DNA from: Gimesia aquarii
GTDB taxonomy: Bacteria > Planctomycetota > Planctomycetia > Planctomycetales > Planctomycetaceae
Length of the DNA stretch: 64,000 nucleotides
NCBI RefSeq assembly: GCF_007748175.1
Contig: NZ_CP037422.1
Coordinates: 5,286,334-5,350,333, forward strand
Direction of reading: 5' to 3'
Both the position numbers and the translations under genes were made by a program. Under the pieces are notes generated by a model. The model was given only the letters and a program-made list of their open reading frames with translations. It was not told the DNA's origin and ran no database searches. Positions 18,831 through 26,931 of this stretch are shown one piece after another. Position 1 is the first letter of the stretch, and every line of letters begins with the position of its first letter.

Positions 18831-19160
18831 GCAGATCCGCTGATTTCTCCCAGATTGGGTTGAAATCTCAGGATGTGTATCTGAATGTGCATTACTCTTA
18901 GTTTTTGAAAGCATTTTACCTAACTGGTTCAAATCAGAGAGGTTTTCGTAATCGAAGTAGCGTATCCATTGAATAATTTCTTCAAATTGCTACATTAAGT
19001 ACCTTTAAGCCCTGAAAGCTAGCGTAATAGCTTTGTTTTCTCTCGCCATTATCCCGTCAGATAAAGTCAAAACACGGAATGTAATGGCTGTCTTTGCATT
19101 GGGGTATCCCCGATCTTCTCTGTTTGTCATGTGTTTAGTTTAAAGGTTTAGGTTAGAAGA
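18831..19160 (+). other. Leader region of rpsO
   Basis: 330 bp between the protease gene and rpsO. It holds the stem-loop at 18842-18867 and a very short GGGG-TAT-CCCC hairpin at 19101-19111, about 50 bp before the rpsO start. In many bacteria S15 binds its own leader; no specific S15-binding fold can be assigned by eye here. Confidence 0.4.
18842..18867 (+). terminator. Stem-loop after the NfeD-type protease gene
   Basis: GATTTC-T-CCCA-GAT-TGGG-TT-GAAATC forms a two-part stem starting 12 bp after the stop. No T-run follows, so it may be a weak terminator or a 3'-end stabilising hairpin. Confidence 0.4.
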
Positions 19161-19430
19161 ATGTCAGTCACGCAGGAACGAAGAGCAGAATTGATTAAAG
19201 AGTATCAGTCTAAAGAAGGGGATACTGGATCTGCTGAAGTGCAGATTGCTGTACTTACAGAACGGATTGTCAATTTAACAGAGCATCTCAGAGCAAACTC
19301 CAAGGATCATGCCAGTCGCAGAGGTTTACTACAAATGGTGAGCCGTAGACGGAGCCTGCTTGATTATTTGCACAAGAAGAATGCAGAAAGCTATAGGGAA
19401 ATTCTGGATCGGTTAAACATTCGAAAATAA
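19161..19430 (+). CDS. rpsO: 30S ribosomal protein S15
   Basis: 89 residues, the usual length of bacterial S15. The sequence has the family hallmarks: [17 protein letters not shown] near residues 20-36, the LTEHL helix, [23 protein letters not shown] around 46-70 and the end [13 protein letters not shown]15 is a primary binder of 16S rRNA helices in the central domain of the small subunit. The gene is followed after 55 bp by pnp, the order conserved in most bacteria, and no terminator lies between them, so the two are probably co-transcribed. Confidence 0.98.
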   Translation: MSVTQERRAELIKEYQSKEGDTGSAEVQIAVLTERIVNLTEHLRANSKDHASRRGLLQMVSRRRSLLDYLHKKNAESYREILDRLNIRK

Positions 19431-19485
19431 CTTGGGTGTTCGCTGATCTGTGTCGGTTTGTCGGAAATGAAATTAGGAATTTATT

Positions 19486-21618
19486 GTGAAAGTAGTTGTT
19501 GAATGTGAGGTTGGCGGACAGAAACTGAGTCTTACAACTGGTCAGTTAGCGAAGCAGGCCGCAGGGTCTGTTCTGATTCAATATGGTGAAACCGTTGTAT
19601 TTGTTGCTGCTGCAACAGGGCCTGGCAGGCCGGGAATTGATTTCTTCCCACTTACGGTTGATTATCGGGAAAGAATCGCCGCCTCAGGCAAATTTCCCGG
19701 TGGGTTTTTAAAACGCGAAGGGCGGCCCACAACAAAAGAGATTTTGACGGCACGTTTAACGGACCGTCCCATTCGTCCCCTGTTTCCCAAAGGGTTTCAT
19801 GACGAACTTCAAATCATGTCCAATGTCATGGCCTGTGATGGCGTTAATGACCCCGATGTGCTTTCCATTAACGCTGCAAGTGCGGCCCTCTGCTTGTCTC
19901 CCGTTCCCTTTCAGGGACCAATCGGAGCCGTGCGAGTGGGGAGGATCGGTGGCGAACTGATCTCGTTTCCCACACGTGAGCAGATTGCTGAAAGTGATTT
20001 AGATTTGATTGTCGCTGGTACAGTCGAGTCTGTTTTGATGATTGAAGGTTTTGGCGAACAGATTCCTGAAGAAGAAATGGCAACTGCCATCATGTTCGCA
20101 CACCAGGAACTACAGAAGATTTGCCAATTACAATTGGAACTGCGAGAGAAGGCCGGTATTGAGCCATTCGAATATGAAGCACCTCCGGAAAATCCTTTCA
20201 TATCCAAACTGGATGACGCCATCTACCAACGACTCAGTACTGCCATGCAAAGCACAGTCAAAGCTGAGCGGCGTGAAGGAATTCAAACGGTACACGAAGA
20301 GTTGGTAAATCAGTTTTTTCCTGAAGAGGCTGAAGAAACAGAAGATGGTGCGACTCGCGGTCAATTTGAAGAAGCGTTTCACGATCTGGAAGCCAAAGCC
20401 GTACGTGAACTTGCCATGTCGGGACGACGACTGGATGGTCGTGCTCCCAATGAGCTGCGTGCTGTTTCTTGCGAAACGGGAAGTTTACCACGTGTGCATG
20501 GTTCTGCCCTGTTTACACGTGGTGAAACACAATCGTTGGCAACGGTCACATTGGGAACCTCTCGTGACAAGCAACGTGTCGATGGGTTGTTCGAAGAAGA
20601 GTTGCAACGATTCATGTTGCATTACTACTTCCCGCCCTTTTCAGTCGGTGAATGCCGACCGATCAGAGGACCGGGGCGTCGTGAAATTGGTCATGGTTGT
20701 CTGGCAGAACGTTCTGTGGCACCTGTCTTACCTAGCGAAGAAGATTTTCCTTATACCATTCGTGTGATTTCAGATATTCTGGAATCAAATGGAAGTAGTT
20801 CCATGGCGTCTGTCTGTTCGGCGACCCTGTCACTCATGGATGCCGGAGTACCTTTACGACAACCTGTCGCCGGAATCTCAATCGGTCTGGCAACAGAAGG
20901 TGACAAATTCCAGATTCTGACTGACATTATTGGTGATGAAGATCATTTCTGTGATATGGACTTTAAAGTCGCTGGAACTCAAAAAGGGATCACAGGAATT
21001 CAACTGGATCTCAAAAATGATGGAATCAGTGAAGAAATCATTCGTGCGACTTTAGAGCAGGCAAAACAGGCTCGCTTAGAGTTATTGAGAACAATGTTAA
21101 CTGCCATTCGACGGCCGCGAGCAGAGATCTCAAGTTTTGCACCTCGGTTGCATCAAACCAAGATCAATCCTGAAAAAATCGGTTTGCTGATCGGTCCTGG
21201 AGGAAAAACCATTCGTGCCATCCAGGAAGAAACAGGCGGTACCATTGATATTCAGGACGATGGTACTGTAACTGTCTCTGGAAGCAATGCCTCAGTGGTT
21301 GAAAAAGCAATGGCTCACATCGAAGCTCTCACCGAAGAAATTCGGGTGGGTCGTATTTATGATGGTGTGGTCAGCTCAATCAAAGAATTTGGTGCTTTCA
21401 TCGAGATTGCTCCGGGTAAAGACGGACTGTGCCACATCAGTGAACTCTCTGATGGATTTGTCAAATCGGTCAATGATATCTGTAAAATGGGAGACCGTTT
21501 GCAGGTGAAGGTGATCGCCGTCGATGATCAAAACCGTGTCAAGCTTTCCCGCAAAGCCGTTCTGGCTGAGCAGGCTGGAGAAAGCAATGGAGATCTTGAT
21601 TCGGAAGAAAACGAATAA
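19486..21618 (+). CDS. pnp: Polyribonucleotide nucleotidyltransferase (PNPase)
   Basis: 710 residues. The start is GTG (19486-19488) with AGGA seven bases upstream; the next residues, KVVVECEVGGQ, match the typical N-terminus. Two RNase PH domains flank an alpha-helical domain. The first carries ERIAASGKFPGGFLKREGRP; the second carries GRRLDGR and the phosphorylase motif GDEDHFCDMDFKVAGT. A KH domain with IGPGGKTIR lies near 565-620 and an S1 domain with GVVSSIKEFGAFIEI near 625-690. PNPase degrades RNA phosphorolytically 3'-5' and can add tails. The acidic C-terminal tail is short. A factor-independent terminator follows. Confidence 0.98.
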   Translation: MKVVVECEVGGQKLSLTTGQLAKQAAGSVLIQYGETVVFVAAATGPGRPGIDFFPLTVDYRERIAASGKFPGGFLKREGRPTTKEILTARLTDRPIRPLFPKGFHDELQIMSNVMACDGVNDPDVLSINAASAALCLSPVPFQGPIGAVRVGRIGGELISFPTREQIAESDLDLIVAGTVESVLMIEGFGEQIPEEEMATAIMFAHQELQKICQLQLELREKAGIEPFEYEAPPENPFISKLDDAIYQRLSTAMQSTVKAERREGIQTVHEELVNQFFPEEAEETEDGATRGQFEEAFHDLEAKAVRELAMSGRRLDGRAPNELRAVSCETGSLPRVHGSALFTRGETQSLATVTLGTSRDKQRVDGLFEEELQRFMLHYYFPPFSVGECRPIRGPGRREIGHGCLAERSVAPVLPSEEDFPYTIRVISDILESNGSSSMASVCSATLSLMDAGVPLRQPVAGISIGLATEGDKFQILTDIIGDEDHFCDMDFKVAGTQKGITGIQLDLKNDGISEEIIRATLEQAKQARLELLRTMLTAIRRPRAEISSFAPRLHQTKINPEKIGLLIGPGGKTIRAIQEETGGTIDIQDDGTVTVSGSNASVVEKAMAHIEALTEEIRVGRIYDGVVSSIKEFGAFIEIAPGKDGLCHISELSDGFVKSVNDICKMGDRLQVKVIAVDDQNRVKLSRKAVLAEQAGESNGDLDSEENE

Positions 21619-21655
21619 CAGTTCTCTTTGATCTGAGACTGAGAAAACTAAAAAG

Positions 21656-21697
21656 CGATGAAGGAGCTCGATGTGAGATGACTTCATCGTTTTATTT
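21656..21697 (+). terminator. Factor-independent terminator of pnp
   Basis: CGATGAAG and CTTCATCG form an 8-bp stem (arms at 21656-21663 and 21682-21689), followed by TTTTATTTTTA. It begins 38 bp after the pnp stop and separates rpsO-pnp from the kinase gene. Confidence 0.8.
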
Positions 21698-21797
21698 TTA
21701 TATTTGAGAGTCTGGAATAATTGATATCAGCTGGATTGTGAACAAGAACACCGTTTAATGCAAATGGTTTGAGAATTGAAAGCCGAGATCATCTGCT

Positions 21798-22514
21798 ATG
21801 AAAGAGAGTCCGTTAAGCACTCGTGAACGCGAAAAATTTGAGGCGCAGTATTCAGAAATTGCGACACTCGCTGGGGGCTTGGCACATGAAATTAAAAACC
21901 CACTTTCGACAATGAGTTTGAACTTAGAGTTGCTTACAGAGGACCTGGATTCACTCGATGTTCCTGCTAAACACCGTATGTTGAAAAAAGTGGAAAGTGT
22001 TCAACAGGAATGTAAACACCTGCAGGAAATTCTCGATGCGTTTTTACAGTTTGCGCGTGTTGGGAAGTTGGCATTAAGTAAAGCGAATCTCAATGATCTG
22101 GTCAGTGACTTTATTGATTTTTTCAGACCACAGGCCCGAGAAGCAAATATTGAAATCAGTCCACACTTCGATGCCGATTTACCGACAATTCAAGTCGATA
22201 AATCACTCTTAAGGCAAGTGTTGATGAATCTGGCTTTGAATGTAGTTCAAGCAATGCCCGATGGTGGTCTCATTGAATTACAGACCTATCATAAAGACGG
22301 GATGGTTTACCTCGACATGATTGACAATGGGAAAGGAATCGACGAGAACGTCAAAGCGCGGATGTTTGATGCGTTCTTTTCTACAAAATCGGGAGGCAGT
22401 GGGTTAGGTTTACCAACTGTGAAAAAAATTATTGATACACACCAGGGAACGATTGAATGCGAAAGTGAACCAGGTCGGGGAACTCGCTTTACAATTGCGT
22501 TCCCGGTATGCTGA
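21798..22514 (+). CDS. Soluble sensor histidine kinase without input domain
   Basis: 238 residues, only the transmitter: HisKA with H-box LAHEIKNPLSTM (phospho-acceptor H30), N-box NLALNVVQAMPDGG (about 150-165), G1 DNGKGIDE and G2 GSGLGLPTVKKI. No membrane segment or PAS domain is visible, so the protein is probably cytoplasmic and takes its signal from a partner or a very short N-terminus. The kinase core resembles NtrB-type kinases. The gene starts 100 bp after the pnp terminator and is followed after 156 bp by an NtrC-type regulator, so the two very likely form a phosphorelay pair. Confidence 0.93.
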   Translation: MKESPLSTREREKFEAQYSEIATLAGGLAHEIKNPLSTMSLNLELLTEDLDSLDVPAKHRMLKKVESVQQECKHLQEILDAFLQFARVGKLALSKANLNDLVSDFIDFFRPQAREANIEISPHFDADLPTIQVDKSLLRQVLMNLALNVVQAMPDGGLIELQTYHKDGMVYLDMIDNGKGIDENVKARMFDAFFSTKSGGSGLGLPTVKKIIDTHQGTIECESEPGRGTRFTIAFPVC

Positions 22515-22670
22515 ATCATCATTATTGACAGGTTTTTATTATTTTTTGAGTAAGATTCGAATCTATCGAGATGACTCCTTCTCATAAAATTTGAGATAAT
22601 ATTCCGAACGGCTGCTTAATATTGAATTTCACTTTTTTAATGATGCCAGGAAAGGCTAAGAGTTTGCTCG

Positions 22671-24104
22671 ATGAGCGCGAAAGATGCTACTGAAAAAGAT
22701 CTCTCATCAATCGTAATTCGTGTTTTGATTATCGATGATGATGAAGCACATGCTCAGGCTGTAGCGGAAAGTCTGGAGCGCGTGGGCTGTGAATGTAAAA
22801 TTGCGACTTCAGGGGAGCAAGGCGCCAAGCTGATCGAAAGCGAAACCGCTGATATTGTGATTACCGATTTACGGATGGATGGAGTCGATGGCTTGTCCAT
22901 TCTAAGGACCGCGAAAGATGAACTACCTGATGCCGAAGTGATCGTATTGACGGGACATGGTTCGATCAATTCCGCGGTCACGGCGATGCAGTTGGGCGCG
23001 TACACGTATCTGACAAAACCGCTTGATATCAATGAACTCAGGAATGCTGTTGAGAAAGCTTCGACGCGCGTACGTCTGATGCGCCATAATGCGGAACTGC
23101 ATCGTCGGCTCGATGAAAAATTTGGTTTCGAAGGAGTTATTGGAAATTCTCCCTCGATGCATAAAATCATCGAAAAACTAAAAAATGTCGCCTCCACCAA
23201 CAGTACTGTTTTGATTGCAGGAGAAAGTGGAACTGGTAAAGAACTGGTGGCACGGGCGATTCATCAGAACAGTGAGCGAAAAAGTAAACCCTTTGTTCCG
23301 CTCAATATTTCTGCATTGCCAGACAGTATTCTGGAAAGTGAACTCTTCGGTCATGAGCAGGGGGCTTTTACCGGTGCGGTTGGGAAGCGTATTGGGAAAT
23401 TTGAGCATGCCAACGGTGGAACGTTATTTCTGGACGAAGTCGGTGAAATGCCGATGCAGACACAAATCAAATTATTAAGAGTATTAGAAGACAGAAAAAT
23501 CGCCAGACTGGGAACCAACGAGGAAATCAGTTTGAATGTGCGTCTGGTCGCCGCAACAAATGCCGATCTGTTGGAGATGGTCAAGCAGGGAACTTTTCGC
23601 CAGGATTTGTATTATCGTTTATCCGTCGTAAAAATAGAGTTACCTCCCTTGAGAGAACGACGCGGGGATATCCCCTTGCTGACCGATCATTTTCTGAAAG
23701 AACTTTCTTCGCAATACGACAAACCATACGAAGGTGTATCTCGTGCAGCCCGTCGTGCATTGATGACTTATGATTGGCCTGGCAATATTCGCCAGTTGAG
23801 AAATGCTTCGGAACGAATGCTGGTCCTTGATACCGATGGTATGCTGGATTTGGATGATCTACCTGAAGAAATTGTTCCTTTGGGAGTACCCGAAGGGGAT
23901 AGTAGTTATACTTCCGATCGATCCGGGGCTGATTTTTTAATTGGACGACCATTTTCTGAAGTAGAACGCTATTACATTGAAAGAGCCCTCGATCTGGCAG
24001 ATGGCAAACGCGAAGAGGCAGCCAAAATGCTGGGCATTGGCGAACGAACACTCTACCGAAAACTCAAAGAATATCAGAAGCAAAAAGAAGAACAAAATAG
24101 CTAA
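22671..24104 (+). CDS. Sigma-54-dependent response regulator, NtrC family
   Basis: 477 residues. A receiver domain (15-130) has the acidic pocket IDDD and phospho-acceptor D66 in ITDLRMDG. The AAA+ core (about 155-385) has Walker A GESGTGKE (184-191), the sigma-54-contacting loop GAFTGA (231-236), Walker [11 protein letters not shown] (251-260) and an arginine-rich sensor II region. A Fis-type helix-turn-helix lies at about 430-472. The protein should activate sigma-54 promoters after phosphorylation by the upstream kinase. I found no convincing -24/-12 site in the gene-free stretches I read, so its targets are probably elsewhere. Confidence 0.96.
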   Translation: MSAKDATEKDLSSIVIRVLIIDDDEAHAQAVAESLERVGCECKIATSGEQGAKLIESETADIVITDLRMDGVDGLSILRTAKDELPDAEVIVLTGHGSINSAVTAMQLGAYTYLTKPLDINELRNAVEKASTRVRLMRHNAELHRRLDEKFGFEGVIGNSPSMHKIIEKLKNVASTNSTVLIAGESGTGKELVARAIHQNSERKSKPFVPLNISALPDSILESELFGHEQGAFTGAVGKRIGKFEHANGGTLFLDEVGEMPMQTQIKLLRVLEDRKIARLGTNEEISLNVRLVAATNADLLEMVKQGTFRQDLYYRLSVVKIELPPLRERRGDIPLLTDHFLKELSSQYDKPYEGVSRAARRALMTYDWPGNIRQLRNASERMLVLDTDGMLDLDDLPEEIVPLGVPEGDSSYTSDRSGADFLIGRPFSEVERYYIERALDLADGKREEAAKMLGIGERTLYRKLKEYQKQKEEQNS

Positions 24105-24232
24105 GTTTTCGGTGTTTTGAAGTTAAGAAATGAGTTGAATGAGAATCATATTGGCTCTGATCATCAAGTGTGGTTGCGGGTTGAAAGAAATATACCAACG
24201 TATTTTATGTGTCTAAGCGTAAAAACAATTTT

Positions 24233-24476
24233 CTACCACGAAATACACTAAAGACACGAAAATTTCTTTCTTCAAGAGAAATTCTGAAAGGTCGAATTGA
24301 CCGAAATAAACATTTTGTAGGATGATTCTCTCAGTATGCAGGTTTGTGGTGATTTTCAAAAATGATCTGAATTACAAATGATTGCATTGAATTAGTTCTA
24401 GTAAATTCAATTGAATTCACGCCTACCTTTTGGCTTAGCAAAATTTTTTTCGTGAGTTTCGTGTATTTCGTGGTAG
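24233..24476. repeat. MITE-like element with 32-bp terminal inverted repeats
   Basis: The left end (24233-24264) begins CTACCACGAAATACAC and continues with AAAGACACGAAAA. The right end (24445-24476), read in reverse complement, begins CTACCACGAAATACAC and continues with GAAACTCACGAAAA. The arms differ at only a few positions, and weaker pairing continues inward. The element is about 244 bp with no transposase. I recall CACGAAATACACGAAA-type repeats as common in planctomycete and related genomes, often giving spurious small ORFs. No clear target-site duplication was seen. Confidence 0.7.
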
Positions 24477-24741
24477 TACCAATTTCTTTCGATAGAAAAT
24501 TATTGATATTGGAATCTAACAAAATAGAGTAAATGACGCAGTGGCCATTAAGTTATCAAAATTTAACCGTTTAGGTTTTAATTCATAGGGTTGGTGTTCT
24601 TGTTTGCAGTATGTTTGGGTATGGTTGCCTCAAGTGGTATTACTGTAACACCTTATGTTTGTATTCGATTGTTTTGTAAACCGAGGCTAAATAAGAAATA
24701 GGTGAAATTTCTTATAAATATAATAAATATGTTGACAAAAA

Positions 24742-24756
24742 TTGACGATCCGTCAA
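24742..24756. promoter_or_regulatory. Palindrome TTGACG-N3-CGTCAA, candidate TetR-family operator
   Basis: TTGACGATCCGTCAA is a perfect 6-bp dyad with a 3-bp spacer, ending 12 bp before the ATG of the TetR gene and just downstream of a TTGACA hexamer (24732-24737). A near copy lies at 25520-25534 at the start of the RND adaptor gene. Position and symmetry fit an autoregulatory operator; binding is inferred. Confidence 0.5.
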
Positions 24757-24768
24757 AATAGTGGTGTC

Positions 24769-25497
24769 ATGAATACAAAAGATCGTAAACAACGTGAAAT
24801 ACAGGAACGCGAAGCCAAGATATTGGAATGCGCGCGGCCTATGTTTATTGAGGGGGGATATAACGGGCTTAATATGGATCGTCTCACGAGTATGTTGGAT
24901 TACTCGAAGGGGACCATTTATAACCACTTCTCCTGCAAAGAAGAAATCATTATTACGCTTGCCATTCAGACATTAGAAAAACGATTGACGATGTTTGAAA
25001 AGGCGGCGTTGTTTCAAGGGACCTCGCGCGAACGGATCGCAGCAATTGGGACGGCTGCCGAGTTGTTTGTGAAACTTTATCCTGATCATTTCCGTGTCGA
25101 ACAAACGATTCGACTTGATTCCATTTGGGATAAAACGTCAGAAGAACGTCGGCAAGTAATGTCAAATTGTGAGCATCGTTGTATTGGTGTTGTTGGTGGA
25201 ATCGTTCGTGATGGGATTGCCAGTGGCGATTTAAAATTGAATGAGTCTACAACACCTGAAGACATTGTGTTTGGCCTTTGGTCACTTTCATTTGGTGGAT
25301 ATTCGATTATTGCGACGAGCAATTCGTTGGCAGATTTAGGAATCTCCAATCCCTTCGAAACCTTGCGTCGAAATTATAATCGTTTTCTGGATGGTATTCA
25401 GTGGAAGTCGCTCAGTTCTGAAGTTGACTACGATGCGGTCTTTGAGCGCGTCTGTGAGGAGGTGTTTGGAAATGAACTCCAGCAAATCACTGTCTGA
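24769..25497 (+). CDS. TetR/AcrR family transcriptional regulator
   Basis: 242 residues from ATG 24769. An in-frame TTG at 24742 lies inside the palindrome and was not chosen. The N-terminal helix-turn-helix (about 12-60) has the TetR pattern: ILECARPMFIEGGYNGLNMDRL, then MLDYSKGTIYNHFSCKEEI. The C-terminal ligand domain is diverse, as usual. Members repress efflux genes until a ligand binds. The gene overlaps the RND adaptor by 26 bp and is followed by the pump gene, so the regulator very probably controls this operon and itself. The inducer is unknown. Confidence 0.94.
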   Translation: MNTKDRKQREIQEREAKILECARPMFIEGGYNGLNMDRLTSMLDYSKGTIYNHFSCKEEIIITLAIQTLEKRLTMFEKAALFQGTSRERIAAIGTAAELFVKLYPDHFRVEQTIRLDSIWDKTSEERRQVMSNCEHRCIGVVGGIVRDGIASGDLKLNESTTPEDIVFGLWSLSFGGYSIIATSNSLADLGISNPFETLRRNYNRFLDGIQWKSLSSEVDYDAVFERVCEEVFGNELQQITV

Positions 25498-26827
25498 CTC
25501 CCTTTTTTTTGAGCAGAAAATGACGATTCGTCAAATCGTGGCAGATTATTTGAAACGCTTTTACTTTGTATTGATCGCATTTTCGATCGTTGTTCTGGCT
25601 GCTCTGTTATGGGCTTTTTCTGAGGTTGCTTATTCAACAGAAATCACTTCCTCAGATGAAGCACAGCAGGGAATTCCCGTTAATGTGATTGAACTCAAAC
25701 CTGTTAAGTCGTTTACCAGGAAGCGAAACTATACGGGTAAGGTGACTGCGGCTCGCACCAGTGAGCTGGCGTTCGAACGTAGTGGAAAGCTCATCAAAAT
25801 CTCCGTTGATGAAGGTGATCACGTTGAGGTGGGAATGCCGTTAGCGAATTTAAGTACAAGGCATTTAGATGTGATGCGACTAAAGCTTCAGGCAGAGCGC
25901 GCAGCGGCACAGGCAAAGCTTGAGGAATTCCTGGCAGGTCCACGTCGTCAGGAAATTGAAGTCGCCGAGGCAGAAGTCAGGCAACTGAAAGCGAAACACA
26001 AAAATTTGGATGCCGATCATATTCGGAATCAGAAACTACTAAAGCGTAACGCGATTTCTAAATCTGTTTTCGAAGCTTCAGAATCTGATTTACAACAACA
26101 AAAAGCACAGTTAGATGCTGCAATCAGCCGACTGTCGGAATTGAAAGAAGGAACTCGTAAAGAGCAGATTGCTGCTCAAAAAGCGGTGGTGGCTAATCTG
26201 GATGCATCACTGGCAGATAATCAGGTAGATCTCGATGATACTGTCTTAACCGCTCCTTTTAGCGGGCGAATTTCCAAGAGATATGCTGACGAAGGAACAG
26301 TCATCTCGCCCGATATGCCTCTATTCAAGATCGTCGAAGATCAGAAGCTCGAAGCGCGGATCGGGGTACCCGTGGAAATGGCCAAAAGCCTGGAGCATGG
26401 CATGCAAAAGCAAGTGCAACTCAACGGCAAGTCGTATGAATCGACGCTCAAAGCCATTTTACCGGAACTCGATCCGGTAACGCGTACTCAGGAAGTCGTT
26501 CTGTCACTTAATGCAAAAGCAGCTCAACACCTTGTACCAGGTCAGGTCATTCGCATTGAAATCGAAGAACCGGTTGAAATGCAGGGGTTCTGGTTACCAC
26601 TCAGTGCTTTGGCGCGAGGCGAACGAGGGCTCTGGTCAGCGTACGCCGTTATTAACGGAGAAGCAGACAGTGAATTGATATTGGAAAAACGAAAGATTGA
26701 AATCTTGCATACGGAAGGAGATCGAGTATTGGTACGAGGTACACTGAAAACGGGAGACCAGATTGTTATCAATGGAACTCACAAATTAGCAAGTAATCAA
26801 AGAGTGGTAATTAAGTCGGTTCGCTGA
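25472..26827 (+). CDS. RND efflux periplasmic adaptor (membrane fusion protein)
   Basis: 451 residues from ATG 25472, which has the strongest ribosome site here (AGGAGGTG, 7-bp spacing) inside the end of the TetR gene; a second ATG at 25520 lacks one. An N-terminal membrane anchor lies at about 28-52. The adaptor layout follows: barrel-sandwich halves (ELAFERSGKLIKISVDEGDHVEVG and DDTVLTAPFSGRISKRYADEGTVI), a long alpha-hairpin between them, a beta-barrel domain and a membrane-proximal domain. Adaptors bridge an inner-membrane RND pump to an outer-membrane channel. The pump gene follows after 104 bp. No lipobox is visible. Confidence 0.93.
   Translation: MNSSKSLSDSLFFEQKMTIRQIVADYLKRFYFVLIAFSIVVLAALLWAFSEVAYSTEITSSDEAQQGIPVNVIELKPVKSFTRKRNYTGKVTAARTSELAFERSGKLIKISVDEGDHVEVGMPLANLSTRHLDVMRLKLQAERAAAQAKLEEFLAGPRRQEIEVAEAEVRQLKAKHKNLDADHIRNQKLLKRNAISKSVFEASESDLQQQKAQLDAAISRLSELKEGTRKEQIAAQKAVVANLDASLADNQVDLDDTVLTAPFSGRISKRYADEGTVISPDMPLFKIVEDQKLEARIGVPVEMAKSLEHGMQKQVQLNGKSYESTLKAILPELDPVTRTQEVVLSLNAKAAQHLVPGQVIRIEIEEPVEMQGFWLPLSALARGERGLWSAYAVINGEADSELILEKRKIEILHTEGDRVLVRGTLKTGDQIVINGTHKLASNQRVVIKSVR
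25520..25534. promoter_or_regulatory. Second copy of the TetR-locus palindrome
   Basis: ATGACGATTCGTCAA matches the upstream palindrome TTGACGATCCGTCAA at 13 of 15 positions and keeps a perfect TGACG-N3-CGTCA core (25521-25533). It lies inside the 5' end of the adaptor gene and includes a possible ATG. In both places the DNA also encodes Thr-Ile-Arg-Gln, so chance or shared coding is possible. Confidence 0.35.
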
Positions 26828-26931
26828 TTAAATCTGTCACTTGTCAAACTGCCATTTGAGACTAAAGAATAAATTATCAGCGCTCATCAATCAAAGGGAA
26901 ACCTTTCAGGAAATCAACGGGAACTACAATC

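Larger units (their letters stand above)
24105..24768. other. Intergenic region holding a MITE-like inverted repeat and the tetR promoter
   Basis: 664 bp between the NtrC gene and the TetR gene. Its left half holds the inverted-repeat element at 24233-24476. The right end is AT-rich, with a TTGACA hexamer at 24732-24737 and the palindrome overlapping the TetR gene start. No gene is supported; a minus-strand ORF at 24331-24522 is made largely of repeat sequence. Confidence 0.6.

Noticed and set aside
24331-24522. 63-codon minus-strand ORF
   Set aside because: It lies mostly inside the inverted-repeat element and its peptide is a translation of the repeat, so it is probably not a gene.
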